From a virus, in IMG/VR virus record IMGVR_UViG_3300034190_001469, positions 1 to 21,335 of that record: DNA of 21,335 nucleotides, one strand, 5' to 3'. Under the pieces are notes generated by a model. The model had not been told where the DNA came from. It did no database searches and was given only the letters and a program-made list of their open reading frames with translations. Both the position numbers and the translations under genes were made by a program. Shown here in pieces: positions 1 to 6,066 of this stretch (position 1 is its first letter; each line of letters begins with the position of its first letter).

Positions 1-1489
1 TATTCATAGTCTCCGCTATTGATGGACCTACATCACCTCGCTTAGCCCAACAGGAACTGTCTAGTACAGCATCATATATCTTACCATCCCCCTCTTCAGC
101 ATCTAGTATAGCCCATGCTAACTTGTCTGCTGTCAGTTTATTAACATATAACTCACGATAGATCCAAAGAACATCATCGTAATCAATAGCTCCCCAAAGA
201 ACAGCAGAATGAGAAGAATAACCAAAGTCGCATGATCTGATTTTAGTCCAGCCACTAGGTACTTCAAATGCTTCGACAGTGTGAATATCTTTATCAAATT
301 CTGGAAACGCTCCATCCTCGACAACATCCCAATTCCCATATAAAAACTGTTGGCGTTTGGCCTCTGGTAGTGACCCCAACATTGATACATAACTATGGTC
401 TTGTGTCAAGTACGGATTATCCCATACTGACGCTGCAATAAATTTACGACTAATACCAGATACTATTTCTTGACCATTAGCAGTAAATCTTACTTCTTCT
501 ACAAACCTCTTACCGTGTGGTGCAGGGTCTATAAACATCTTTTTAACCCATGCAGATCCGATATTTCCTGGATTACCAGTTGCCCTCATCTGCAAAGGTA
601 TACTTGTGTCTACTGTTCTTAACGATGACCTAAGAAAATGCCATATATCTGAGTTGCCATATTGCGGAAGCTCGTCCACACCGATCCATGTATATGATTG
701 GCCCTGATATCTAAGTGCATCTTGTAAGTTTTCACAGTATCCAAACTCTATTCTTGCTCCACTTGGAAAGTGCCAAGTGTTTTCTTGTGCCTTAAACTTA
801 GCACCTTTAAATGCTTTGGGATATATCTGTTGTGTCTGAAAGATAACATCCCTTAACTCTGGCATAGACCTACGCAATAGTAATGCCCTATGTGCAGATT
901 TATGTGCAAACCTTAATGGTGCTATTAGTAGACTATAGGTTTTACCTCCACCTCTAGCCCCACCATAAAATACTTCTCGTTCTCCTGCTGCCAGAAACTC
1001 TGTCTGTGGACCTTTATTAGGTTCAAATGCAACTTCCTGTTCTGGTGCAACTGTATCGTTAGGAAACTCAAATGTCTCTTGTTCTATATCACTAGATTTA
1101 GCAGTGGCTTTTTTAAGTCTACGTTTTGCCTGTTCTGCTTTAATGCTAGTCTGTTTAACTGTATTCTTGAGTCGCTTGACTTTCTTCTGTTGTTTATTGA
1201 GATTGGCTTCTCTTTTCTCTCTACGAGCATCAAGTTCTTCTTTCGTCCAAGCCAATTTGTGTAGTCTGGTAGCAGATAATTTCCTATTGGTTTCATTCTC
1301 TAACCATCCTGCGACCTTTCTTACTGGTTGTTGATCTTCTCTAATCTTTACTATAGCTTCTTCTAGCTTAGTCAGTACCTTTGCATCTGGGTAATAGAAA
1401 GACTTGTCTTGACCTTTCTTAGCTGGATCATAACCATATGGCGTTATACCCACGGCTGGTATTGGTTTAGTCTTACTCCTCGTCTTCAT
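1..1489 (-). CDS. terL: Terminase large subunit (partial, C-terminus outside window)
   Basis: ATP-driven motor and nuclease that packages phage DNA into the prohead. About 496 codons are visible. Residues 1-150 are a lysine/arginine-rich, probably coiled-coil extension. The Walker A loop GGARGGGKT lies at residues 176-184, Walker B (IGVDE) ends at D272-E273, and the coupling motif ATGNPGNIG follows. The nuclease half begins with CDFGYS (candidate metal-binding D421) and a second acidic motif (AVLDSS) close to the window edge. The ATG at 1489 overlaps the end of the small-subunit gene by 17 bp, which argues for translational coupling and for this start. The remainder of the nuclease lies left of the window. 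The family is certain; the long basic N-terminal extension is less usual and may contact DNA or the small subunit. Confidence 0.93.
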   Translation of the reverse strand, partial: MKTRSKTKPIPAVGITPYGYDPAKKGQDKSFYYPDAKVLTKLEEAIVKIREDQQPVRKVAGWLENETNRKLSATRLHKLAWTKEELDARREKREANLNKQQKKVKRLKNTVKQTSIKAEQAKRRLKKATAKSSDIEQETFEFPNDTVAPEQEVAFEPNKGPQTEFLAAGEREVFYGGARGGGKTYSLLIAPLRFAHKSAHRALLLRRSMPELRDVIFQTQQIYPKAFKGAKFKAQENTWHFPSGARIEFGYCENLQDALRYQGQSYTWIGVDELPQYGNSDIWHFLRSSLRTVDTSIPLQMRATGNPGNIGSAWVKKMFIDPAPHGKRFVEEVRFTANGQEIVSGISRKFIAASVWDNPYLTQDHSYVSMLGSLPEAKRQQFLYGNWDVVEDGAFPEFDKDIHTVEAFEVPSGWTKIRSCDFGYSSHSAVLWGAIDYDDVLWIYRELYVNKLTADKLAWAILDAEEGDGKIYDAVLDSSCWAKRGDVGPSIAETMN

Positions 1490-1856
1490 CTTCGTCTTTA
1501 TTTAATGGAGGTAAAACAACTACGGCTGATGGTGTACCCTTATGCTCTATCTTTTCAGTACGGACTAGCCCTACTCTGTCTAGTACTTCTTTAGACGCTG
1601 CCAGTCTTTCCCTGTTACCTAATGCACTAGGATCATCAATGACGTTAACCATAGACAGTACGGCTTTAGGTGCATTGGCTGCTAGTACATATTCGGCTCG
1701 TTCTATTATCTCATCTTTGAGCCTCTTAATTATTCTGGCAGGATACTCTGCTTTAGAATACCCTGCACTGTCCATAGCAGCCCGAAAGTTACCATTCGCA
1801 TCGTTAAACAAAGCGTCTAGGAATAAACTTTCCTTTTCAGTTAGGCTAGTTTTCAC
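1473..1856 (-). CDS. terS: Putative terminase small subunit
   Basis: A 127-residue protein just upstream of the large terminase. The N-terminus (LTEKESLFLDALF followed by AAMDSAGYS) has the look of the helix-turn-helix of phage small terminases, which recognise the packaging site and recruit the motor. The middle is helical and the C-terminus is strongly acidic (alternating D and E), a plausible contact for the basic N-terminus of the large subunit. It starts with GTG; the GTGA overlap with the stop of the preceding gene is 4 bp, so the unit is coupled on both sides. The assignment rests on position, size and the N-terminal motif; the family is too divergent to be sure by eye. Confidence 0.72.
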   Translation of the reverse strand: MKTSLTEKESLFLDALFNDANGNFRAAMDSAGYSKAEYPARIIKRLKDEIIERAEYVLAANAPKAVLSMVNVIDDPSALGNRERLAASKEVLDRVGLVRTEKIEHKGTPSAVVVLPPLNKDEDEDEE

Positions 1857-2866
1857 TTACCCATACCTCTTCTGGTAAATCCACCATACCGCATTCCGTA
1901 TGTTTTCTTATTACCTTTGTACATTCCACCTTTACCAAATGCTTTAGCCATACCACCTTTGTAAAGGTTTAAATCGTCTGCTTCAAACTTATAATCATCC
2001 TCATTAGGGCTGTAATCATAACCCTTTGCCTTTTTAGGATCGCTTATATCTTTTTTCTTTGCTGTTTTCTTTTTAGATACTTCTTGACCTACATCTGTTG
2101 TAGTAGGTTTCTTTCTAGATCTTTTTTCTTGGGTAGCCATATCTTGAGCAGCTTTTTTAGATGCTATCTTTTTCTCAGTAGTTGCTATACCCTCAACATC
2201 TTTATCTCTTGGTCTAGGAGCTTTAGGTTTGGGTTTTGGTTTGGGAGGTTTAGCTAATGTAGCCTGTCTAGATTTCTGGTTAGGAGATACAGTAGCTTTA
2301 CCACCCATTCCTTCCTCTTTAGGTAGTTTAGCCTGTCTAGATTTCTGGTTAGGTGTTACAGTAGCAGGAGTTCCTTTAGGTTCTTTTTTATCTTTAGATA
2401 GTGATGAACCTACTGCTATTCCTGTTGCTGCTGCTACAGTGCCTAATCCAACTTTACGAGCAGCACCTCTAGCTAACATCTTTTCTCCTTCAGCTTTAGT
2501 TACTTTTTTCATGCCCATGTCTATATCGCCTTTTTTAGTCTTAGACAGTGGACCTTTCTTATATACTACAAAAGCATCTTCCATTTCTTTTTTATTTCCA
2601 GGAGTTCCTCTACCTCTACCTGTTTTCATCTTTTGTGTTTTTACAGGATCAAAGTATTTCTTTGCTGCTTTTACAAGATTAGGACCAAACTTTTTTACAG
2701 CAGCAGTTGCACCTTTTGCAGCTATAGCAGCTGATACTGCTTTTAATCCTACTACAGGAATAAGCATAGACATACCTGCTTTAGATGCCTCTGTAGCCCC
2801 TTCCCCCATAGTTTTTTTAGTAGAAGATTTATTTTTACTAGTTTTTACTTGACCTGGAACTGACAT
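1853..2866 (-). CDS. Lysine-rich protein with glycine/methionine C-terminal tail (337 aa)
   Basis: No family recognised. The protein is very rich in K, A, G and P. Hydrophobic or small-residue stretches lie near residues 30-60 (MLIPVVGLKAVSAAIAAKG) and 140-160 (VGLGTVAAATGIAVG). A low-complexity linker contains a KPKPKP run and two copies of a PNQKSRQA unit. The last 40 residues (KGGMAKAFGKGGMYK, then YGMRYGG and TRRG) closely match the tail of the next gene upstream. Lying just before the terminase genes suggests a virion-associated or DNA-binding role, for instance an internal capsid protein; that is inference. A longer opposite-strand reading exists here but has no family features, and base composition fits the minus-strand gene. 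Confidence 0.75.
   Translation of the reverse strand: MSVPGQVKTSKNKSSTKKTMGEGATEASKAGMSMLIPVVGLKAVSAAIAAKGATAAVKKFGPNLVKAAKKYFDPVKTQKMKTGRGRGTPGNKKEMEDAFVVYKKGPLSKTKKGDIDMGMKKVTKAEGEKMLARGAARKVGLGTVAAATGIAVGSSLSKDKKEPKGTPATVTPNQKSRQAKLPKEEGMGGKATVSPNQKSRQATLAKPPKPKPKPKAPRPRDKDVEGIATTEKKIASKKAAQDMATQEKRSRKKPTTTDVGQEVSKKKTAKKKDISDPKKAKGYDYSPNEDDYKFEADDLNLYKGGMAKAFGKGGMYKGNKKTYGMRYGGFTRRGMGK
2260..2353 (-). repeat. 25-bp direct repeat inside lysine-rich gene
   Basis: An exact 25-bp block occurs at 2260-2284 and again at 2329-2353, 69 bp (23 codons) apart, so the reading frame is kept. It encodes the duplicated PNQKSRQA unit of the 337-residue protein. The exact DNA identity suggests a recent in-frame duplication or slippage. 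Confidence 0.9.
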
Positions 2867-2870
2867 AGTT

Positions 2871-3809
2871 TTATCCTTTTAGTTTTCTAGTTACTCCACC
2901 GTAGCGCATACCATAGGCTTTTTTAGGAGTTTTATACATACCGCCTTTACCAAATGCTCTTGATCTAGGCATACCACCCTTACGGAAGTTCATTTCATCC
3001 TCTAGTTTTTCGTTTTCAATACGGTCTTTAACCATTTGTGAGGAAGATCTTTCATCTCCTAGCATACGAGCAATTTTAATACCTAGACGATCACTATCTT
3101 TTACTACGCTTCTTTTTGGTTTATTTTTGGCCTTTTTGTCATCGCCTACTATAGGTGTAGTTTTAGTTTTCTTAGGTGGATCTTTCTTAATTGCAGGAGC
3201 AGAAGCATCTGGACCTAATCCTTTACCTTTACCTTTACCACCCATCTCATCTACCGATGAAACACTGGCTGGTTTTTTAACCTTTTTGTCGCTTCCTGTA
3301 AGTTTAGGCATTTTTGCAGAAGTTTGCTTTACTTCTTCATACGTTTTTGTACTTTTAGGAGCAGAGACACCAAACAGTCTTTCAAACCTTTGTCTCTGTT
3401 TATTTTCTGCCTCTAAAGTTTTAGCATTATCTATTTTTGTAAGTATATTTTTTATTACAGAGCTACCCTTACCTGCTCCTCCTGCTAGTTTATCTCTTTG
3501 TGCTTGAGATAATGTAATATTATCACCTTTAAAAAATGGTTTATTTTTTCGTTCTTTTCTTCGTTGTGCTACAGTTTTCCCACTAGTATTACTATTAGGA
3601 TTAATAGCAGAAGATCTTGGGGGTTTAGCAGGAACTTTTAACTGCCTTTGTTTTTGTGCATCAGATACACCTATTTTAGCTTGTTTCTGTTGCTGTTTCT
3701 TTTTATCAGCTATTTGTTTTCTAACATCGTCTATTTTTGATTTAGACATAATACCTGAATTTATATATCCTGTAAGTTTTGCTTCTAGTTGGGCTAATGT
3801 TTCTGCCAT
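2871..3809 (-). CDS. Lysine-rich protein sharing C-terminal tail with its neighbour (312 aa)
   Basis: No family recognised. The first 50 residues look helical and charged (LAQLEAKLTGYINSG), followed by long K/S/P-rich low-complexity sequence and short predicted helices. The tail (RKGGM, AFGKGGMYK, KKAYGMRYGG, TRK) matches that of the 337-residue protein 4 bp downstream, although the bodies do not obviously align. The strong positive charge is compatible with nucleic acid binding or packaging inside the head; this is inference. The start ATG at 3809 lies one base after the stop of the small membrane protein gene. Expression is presumably from the leftward promoters near 4590 and 4778. Confidence 0.75.
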   Translation of the reverse strand: MAETLAQLEAKLTGYINSGIMSKSKIDDVRKQIADKKKQQQKQAKIGVSDAQKQRQLKVPAKPPRSSAINPNSNTSGKTVAQRRKERKNKPFFKGDNITLSQAQRDKLAGGAGKGSSVIKNILTKIDNAKTLEAENKQRQRFERLFGVSAPKSTKTYEEVKQTSAKMPKLTGSDKKVKKPASVSSVDEMGGKGKGKGLGPDASAPAIKKDPPKKTKTTPIVGDDKKAKNKPKRSVVKDSDRLGIKIARMLGDERSSSQMVKDRIENEKLEDEMNFRKGGMPRSRAFGKGGMYKTPKKAYGMRYGGVTRKLKG

Positions 3810-3810
3810 G

Positions 3811-3969
3811 TTATTTATCCCTTTTTATACCATTAAATAAATCAAATAAGGTACGGACTTTTTCCTTGAGGATTTCCGTATCTGAGTGTAGTTTAGCTAA
3901 GATTACTATTAGTGTTATTAACCCAAATACGATGGGCCATATACTTGTCGCTACCTCTACTATTTCCAT
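3811..3969 (-). CDS. Small single-helix membrane protein (52 aa)
   Basis: A short open frame starting MEIVEVATSI. Residues about 9-26 form one hydrophobic segment (IWPIVFGLITLIVIL), followed by a charged amphipathic helix (HSDTEILKEKVRTLF). It fills the gap between the HNH gene and the lysine-rich gene, leaving 3 and 1 bp, which supports it being real. The layout (one membrane helix with a cytoplasmic or periplasmic coiled helix) recalls small phage holin- or spanin-like proteins, but nothing specific proves a lysis role. Confidence 0.6.
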   Translation of the reverse strand: MEIVEVATSIWPIVFGLITLIVILAKLHSDTEILKEKVRTLFDLFNGIKRDK

Positions 3970-3972
3970 GTG

Positions 3973-4218
3973 TCATGTTCTTCTAGGTTTTCTCTTTGGC
4001 TGCATACGCCTATTCGCTCTTTTAGATATTACGGCTAGATTACTACGCCTATTATCTTGTGCATTGCCATTCTTATGATGTACTTCCATACCTTTTGGTG
4101 GTTTTAATTTACTATTAGCAGCATTACGTCCTGCCCTACGTTTCTTTTGTTTAGGTTTAGCATGATACTCGTCATACTCTTTCCTATAGTTGCGCTTTCG
4201 TTTAGCTGTAGGAGCCAC
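3973..4218 (-). CDS. Mini HNH endonuclease-like protein (81 aa)
   Basis: A small, highly basic protein with an HNH-type core: MEVHHKNGNAQDNRRSNL around residues 44-61, giving H47-H48, D55-N56 and N60 at the usual spacing. HNH proteins next to terminase genes assist packaging-linked cleavage in HK97-type phages, and the position near the terminase operon fits, although here they are separated by three genes. The basic N-terminus (about 40 residues) lacks the CxxC zinc pairs seen in larger HNH enzymes. It starts with GTG at 4218, inside the 3' end of the upstream gene (17-bp overlap). A homing-type HNH is the alternative. Confidence 0.72.
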   Translation of the reverse strand: MAPTAKRKRNYRKEYDEYHAKPKQKKRRAGRNAANSKLKPPKGMEVHHKNGNAQDNRRSNLAVISKRANRRMQPKRKPRRT

Positions 4219-4450
4219 GAACTACACCCTTTTTAAGTACCTTGAGTACAAGTCCACCATTCTTTATGTTTATGCCTGATTTCTTTTTCTTAATGGGTTT
4301 TATTCCCATACTCTTTTCTTCATCTCTATCGTATTGACCACTTCTTAATGATCTAAGAAAAGCACCATAGTTTTTTTTACTACCAAACTCTTCTTGTTCT
4401 TTCTTTGAGAGGCTATCCCATGTAGGCGGTGTCTTATCAGTCATATTCAT
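4202..4450 (-). CDS. Hypothetical protein, first gene of leftward operon (82 aa)
   Basis: Not recognised. The N-terminal half (TPPTWDSLSKKEQEEFGSKK) looks like a short helical domain; the C-terminal half is lysine-rich and ends in a glycine/valine stretch. Two in-frame ATGs lie at 4450 and 4444; the AGGG about eight bases before the second makes 4444 at least as likely. It is the promoter-proximal gene of the leftward unit, about 130 bp downstream of an exact consensus sigma-70 promoter, and its 3' end overlaps the HNH gene. Confidence 0.6.
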   Translation of the reverse strand: MNMTDKTPPTWDSLSKKEQEEFGSKKNYGAFLRSLRSGQYDRDEEKSMGIKPIKKKKSGINIKNGGLVLKVLKKGVVRGSYS

Positions 4451-4463
4451 ACCCTAATAAAAG

Positions 4464-4499
4464 AAAGGGGGAGGTAACTGCTTAACCTTCAACCCCTTT
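4464..4499 (-). terminator. Terminator-like hairpin in the leader of the leftward operon
   Basis: Read leftward, AAAGGGG pairs with CCCCTTT (7 bp), then after an uneven internal loop AGGT pairs with ACCT, with a nine-base loop. The stem is followed by a T-rich run (TTTCTTTTATT) shortly before the start of the 82-residue gene. It lies between the promoter at 4590-4618 and the first gene, so it could act as an attenuator or antitermination target. It could alternatively terminate leakage from the left; orientation is not proven. Confidence 0.4.
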
Positions 4500-4518
4500 A
4501 AATGCAATCACTGGACCC

Positions 4519-4536
4519 TAGAAGGTCATACTTCTA
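4519..4536 (-). promoter_or_regulatory. Leader stem-loop upstream of leftward operon
   Basis: TAGAAG and CTTCTA form a perfect six-base-pair stem around a six-base loop, about 20 bp upstream (in transcript order) of the terminator-like hairpin at 4464-4499. Two consecutive hairpins in the leader fit an RNA-regulated leader; the function is inferred only from layout. Confidence 0.35.
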
Positions 4537-4589
4537 ACCACGAACCCCTCAAGATAAAGATTAAAAGTACGCAGTTTTATTAGTTTCGT

Positions 4590-4618
4590 ATTATATCATA
4601 TGTATATATCACTGTCAA
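4590..4618 (-). promoter_or_regulatory. Leftward sigma-70 promoter, exact consensus (proximal)
   Basis: Read on the minus strand: TTGACA (4618-4613), 17-bp spacer, TATAAT (4595-4590). Both hexamers and the spacing match the consensus exactly. A transcript would start near 4583 and reach the 82-residue gene after a leader of about 130 bases. Confidence 0.85.
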
Positions 4619-4646
4619 GTAAAAAATGATACTAATAACAATAATG

Positions 4647-4676
4647 TTTACACATAGTAGCAATATTATATATAAT
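4647..4676 (+). promoter_or_regulatory. Rightward sigma-70-type promoter
   Basis: TTTACA (4647-4652), 18-bp spacer, TATAAT (4671-4676). It is the first of two tandem rightward promoters that share the block TTTACA-(C/T)-ATAGTAG 46 bp apart. A transcript from here would carry a leader of roughly 830 bases before the first rightward gene. Confidence 0.55.
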
Positions 4677-4692
4677 AAAGAGTACATATGTG

Positions 4693-4722
4693 TTTACATA
4701 TAGTAGTTATATAGTGTATATT
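4693..4722 (+). promoter_or_regulatory. Rightward sigma-70-type promoter (second tandem copy)
   Basis: TTTACA (4693-4698), 18-bp spacer, TATATT (4717-4722). It repeats the arrangement of the promoter 46 bp upstream and lies between the two leftward consensus promoters, so opposing transcription would interfere. Confidence 0.5.
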
Positions 4723-4777
4723 ATAGTATAATACATATACTCTGTATATAGTCTCGCTGATGCTCGACTAAAAAGTG

Positions 4778-4806
4778 ATTATATCACGAATATACTAGTT
4801 TGTCAA
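4778..4806 (-). promoter_or_regulatory. Leftward sigma-70 promoter, exact consensus (distal)
   Basis: Read on the minus strand: TTGACA (4806-4801), 17-bp spacer, TATAAT (4783-4778). This is a second perfect consensus promoter 188 bp behind the first. Its -10 sits inside the small dyad GTGAT/ATCAC at 4775-4787, which could be an operator. Confidence 0.85.
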
Positions 4807-4885
4807 GTGTTTTATTAGTATAGTACGAATATTACCCTATACCCCGACTTCTTGTACTATTATTTTACTGTTTTATATCAAGGTG

Positions 4886-4915
4886 TTGACAAGCTATTTT
4901 CGATAATTTTGTATA
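4886..4915 (+). promoter_or_regulatory. Possible rightward promoter
   Basis: A consensus -35 TTGACA (4886-4891) is followed after 18 bp by TGTATA (4910-4915), a weaker -10. Downstream there is a TATATATATAA stretch and a small stem (TAGCC/GGCTA, 4934-4950). Confidence 0.45.
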
Positions 4916-5080
4916 ACGGTATATATATAACGTATAGCCCTGCCGTGGCTACCGCGTGGCCCTACTTGACCTGATTTTAATTAATTACCTATCAAATTAG
5001 TTTCGACTTTACCTAAAATTTTAGACAAATTTGTATTACAATTGATTAGTATTTGACTCAAACCTGACGAAATAATATTA

Positions 5081-5097
5081 TTGGCACGGATTTTGCA
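5081..5097 (+). promoter_or_regulatory. Sigma-54-type promoter, full consensus match
   Basis: TTGGCACGGATTTTGCA matches the published sigma-54 consensus (YTGGCACGrNNNTTGCW) at every defined position; the invariant GG (5083-5084) and GC (5095-5096) are exactly 12 bp apart. A start near 5108, rightward, is implied. The match is seen directly; use by host RpoN is inference. Confidence 0.6.
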
Positions 5098-5147
5098 TAC
5101 CACCACATATATAATTCTGTGTACCATATCTGTGATGTATGTATTAA

Positions 5148-5255
5148 CTAACATAGTTAGTATAGACTAACTTAGTTTAACTGTATGAATAAAGTTAGTA
5201 TAGACTAACATTGTTAATAGATACTAATAGTGTTAGTATAACCTAACATAGTTAG
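5148..5255. repeat. Three-copy dyad array with 38-bp period
   Basis: GTTAGTATAGACTAAC occurs exactly at 5156-5171 and 5194-5209, and as GTTAGTATAACCTAAC at 5232-5247: starts are 38 bp apart each time. Each is an inverted repeat (GTTAGT/ACTAAC in the exact copies). The array is bounded on both sides by another dyad, CTAACATAGTTAG, at 5148-5160 and 5243-5255. Such arrays bind dimeric regulators or replication initiators; it lies 90-200 bp upstream of the second sigma-54-like site, where enhancer sites usually are. Confidence 0.85.
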
Positions 5256-5261
5256 TCAAAC

Positions 5262-5339
5262 CTATCACGGTCTGCGACCCTATCATAGTATAGGCTTCGC
5301 CTATCATTTTTCTATCATGACGGAACTGCGTTCCTATCA
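5262..5339. repeat. CTATCA / mini-hairpin cluster A
   Basis: Five CTATCA copies start at 5262, 5280, 5301, 5312 and 5334. Three follow tiny hairpins with three-base loops: GGTC-TGC-GACC (5269-5279), ATAGGC-TTC-GCCTAT (5290-5304) and GGAAC-TGC-GTTCC (5322-5334). Stem sequences differ but stay complementary, while the loop closing is always C-GNA-G when read on the minus strand. A related cluster lies at 7627-7715. Confidence 0.85.
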
Positions 5340-5343
5340 AAAG

Positions 5344-5360
5344 TTGGCATGGATCTTGCA
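5344..5360 (+). promoter_or_regulatory. Sigma-54-like promoter, one mismatch
   Basis: TTGGCATGGATCTTGCA matches the sigma-54 consensus with a single change (CACG to CATG); GG at 5346-5347 and GC at 5358-5359 are 12 bp apart. A start near 5371 would give a leader of about 145 bases to the gene at 5517. A partial copy of the block, GCATGGATC, recurs 27 bp downstream (5374-5382). Confidence 0.5.
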
Positions 5361-5447
5361 TAGAAAATCGACTGCATGGATCATATATGTGTTGAGTCTC
5401 GACTCGGACAGATCGTGTTTTCATCACATATGTGTCGCACTTTTCTA

Positions 5448-5476
5448 TTTACACTATTAGTACTATTTGCTATATT
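5448..5476 (+). promoter_or_regulatory. Rightward sigma-70-type promoter of the small-gene cassette
   Basis: TTTACA (5448-5453), 17-bp spacer, TATATT (5471-5476), with transcription expected to start about 34 bases before the ATG at 5517. A perfect palindrome CACATATGTG (5425-5434) lies just upstream and may be an operator. Confidence 0.55.
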
Positions 5477-5516
5477 AAATCATCAAAAGAACTAGCAAAA
5501 AAAGGATGTTGCAAAA

Positions 5517-5774
5517 ATGACACAGTTGGGATCAATAGAACACTTCGAGAAAATCTTTAATAAAATAGAAAAGACTGCCGAAACTCGCATTGAAGAGTTG
5601 GAACTAGAAATTGCAAAACTAAAACATTATCATAAATTAGAATTAGAAAATTATACCGATGAAATTAAGAGTCTTAAAGACTACATAAAAAAAGATAAAC
5701 AGTACATAGAATATGTTGAAAATAAATATTATGAATTAGAAAAAGAAATAATTGAATTAAAAAAGACTGACTAA
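5517..5774 (+). CDS. Small coiled-coil protein (85 aa)
   Basis: Not recognised. From about residue 8 to the end it is almost all charged and leucine/isoleucine heptads (for example IEELELEIAKLKHYHKLELE), giving one long coiled coil, so it probably dimerises. AAGGA lies about 11 bases before the ATG. It is the first gene of the cassette and is followed by a conserved hairpin leader and a second small coiled-coil gene. Its lysine and asparagine codons are almost all AAA and AAT/AAC. No catalytic or DNA-binding signature is visible. Confidence 0.7.
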   Translation: MTQLGSIEHFEKIFNKIEKTAETRIEELELEIAKLKHYHKLELENYTDEIKSLKDYIKKDKQYIEYVENKYYELEKEIIELKKTD

Positions 5775-5775
5775 A

Positions 5776-5834
5776 AATATTATCAACGGGCTGGTGCAAT
5801 ACTGTATCAGCCCACAACACAAGGAAAAAATAAA
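5776..5834 (+). promoter_or_regulatory. Duplicated hairpin leader, copy 1
   Basis: GGGCTG (5788-5793) pairs with CAGCCC (5808-5813); the stem can extend inward with wobble pairs around loop ATAC to about 11 bp. It is flanked by ATTATCAAC and ACAACACAAGG and ends at the ATG of the next gene. Copy 2 at 6009-6066 has the same flanks and compensatory stem changes. Confidence 0.7.
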
Positions 5835-6008
5835 ATGATACATTCCAGCAAAATAGATCTAGCAAAAATTAGAGACTTGCAAGAAAAAGTTGAGCGGTTA
5901 GAATTAGAAATATCAAGACAAAAATTGGAACTAACATCTTTGAAATTCGGAACCAAGAACTACAAAAACTTTATGACTGAAAACTTTGACATTAACGACT
6001 ACGTATAA
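5835..6008 (+). CDS. Small coiled-coil protein (57 aa)
   Basis: Not recognised. A short frame starting MIHSSKIDLAKIRDL; residues about 9-37 form heptad-type coiled coil (LQEKVERLELEISRQKLEL), and the tail is acidic and aromatic (NFDINDYV). It begins directly after the first copy of the duplicated hairpin leader with AAGGA as ribosome site, and ends just before the second copy; this strict leader-gene-leader-gene order supports it. It may be a partner or paralogue of the 85-residue coiled-coil protein upstream, but the sequences are too simple to tell. Confidence 0.6.
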   Translation: MIHSSKIDLAKIRDLQEKVERLELEISRQKLELTSLKFGTKNYKNFMTENFDINDYV

Positions 6009-6066
6009 TATTATCAACGGGCCGATGCAATATCGTGTCGGCCCAACAACACAAGGGAAAAATAAA
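6009..6066 (+). promoter_or_regulatory. Duplicated hairpin leader, copy 2
   Basis: GGGCCGA (6019-6025) pairs with TCGGCCC (6038-6044), extended by U-G, G-U and C-G pairs inside. Compared with copy 1, a T-A pair is replaced by C-G and a G-T pair by A-T, while flanks and the AAGG-GAAAAATAAA ribosome-site segment are nearly identical. This pattern indicates a conserved RNA structure controlling the following gene. Confidence 0.7.

Larger units (their letters stand above)
4451..5516. other. Non-coding divergent control region
   Basis: About 1.07 kb without a convincing gene separates the leftward packaging operon from the rightward replication side. It is AT-rich with many stops in all frames. 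It holds opposed sigma-70 promoters, two sigma-54-like sites, a three-copy dyad array, a hairpin/CTATCA cluster, and leader hairpins for the leftward operon; these are listed separately. Its position and content also make it a candidate replication origin, but no known initiator site was identified. Confidence 0.8.

Noticed and set aside
2229-2852. Plus-strand open frame of 207 codons opposite the lysine-rich gene
   Set aside because: It is the mirror of lysine/proline-rich codons, has no ribosome site and lies against an otherwise uniform leftward operon.
4464-4560. Possible tRNA or tRNA-like fold (GGTTAGAAG and GACC/GGTC stems on the minus strand)
   Set aside because: No T-arm consensus, no seven-base anticodon loop and no closing acceptor stem; better explained as two leader hairpins.
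5148-5255. Dyad array as a small CRISPR
   Set aside because: Units are 16 bp with 22-bp intervals, are internally palindromic, and only three copies exist next to a second dyad; operator or iteron array fits better.
5233-5427. Minus-strand open frame of 64 codons in the control region
   Set aside because: It runs through the dyad repeats, the CTATCA hairpins and a sigma-54-like site; no ribosome site and no protein-like composition.
5986-6066. Upstream extension of the 149-residue gene to an ATG at 5986
   Set aside because: The extension would translate through the duplicated hairpin leader and overlap the previous gene; the leader-plus-ribosome-site layout marks 6067.
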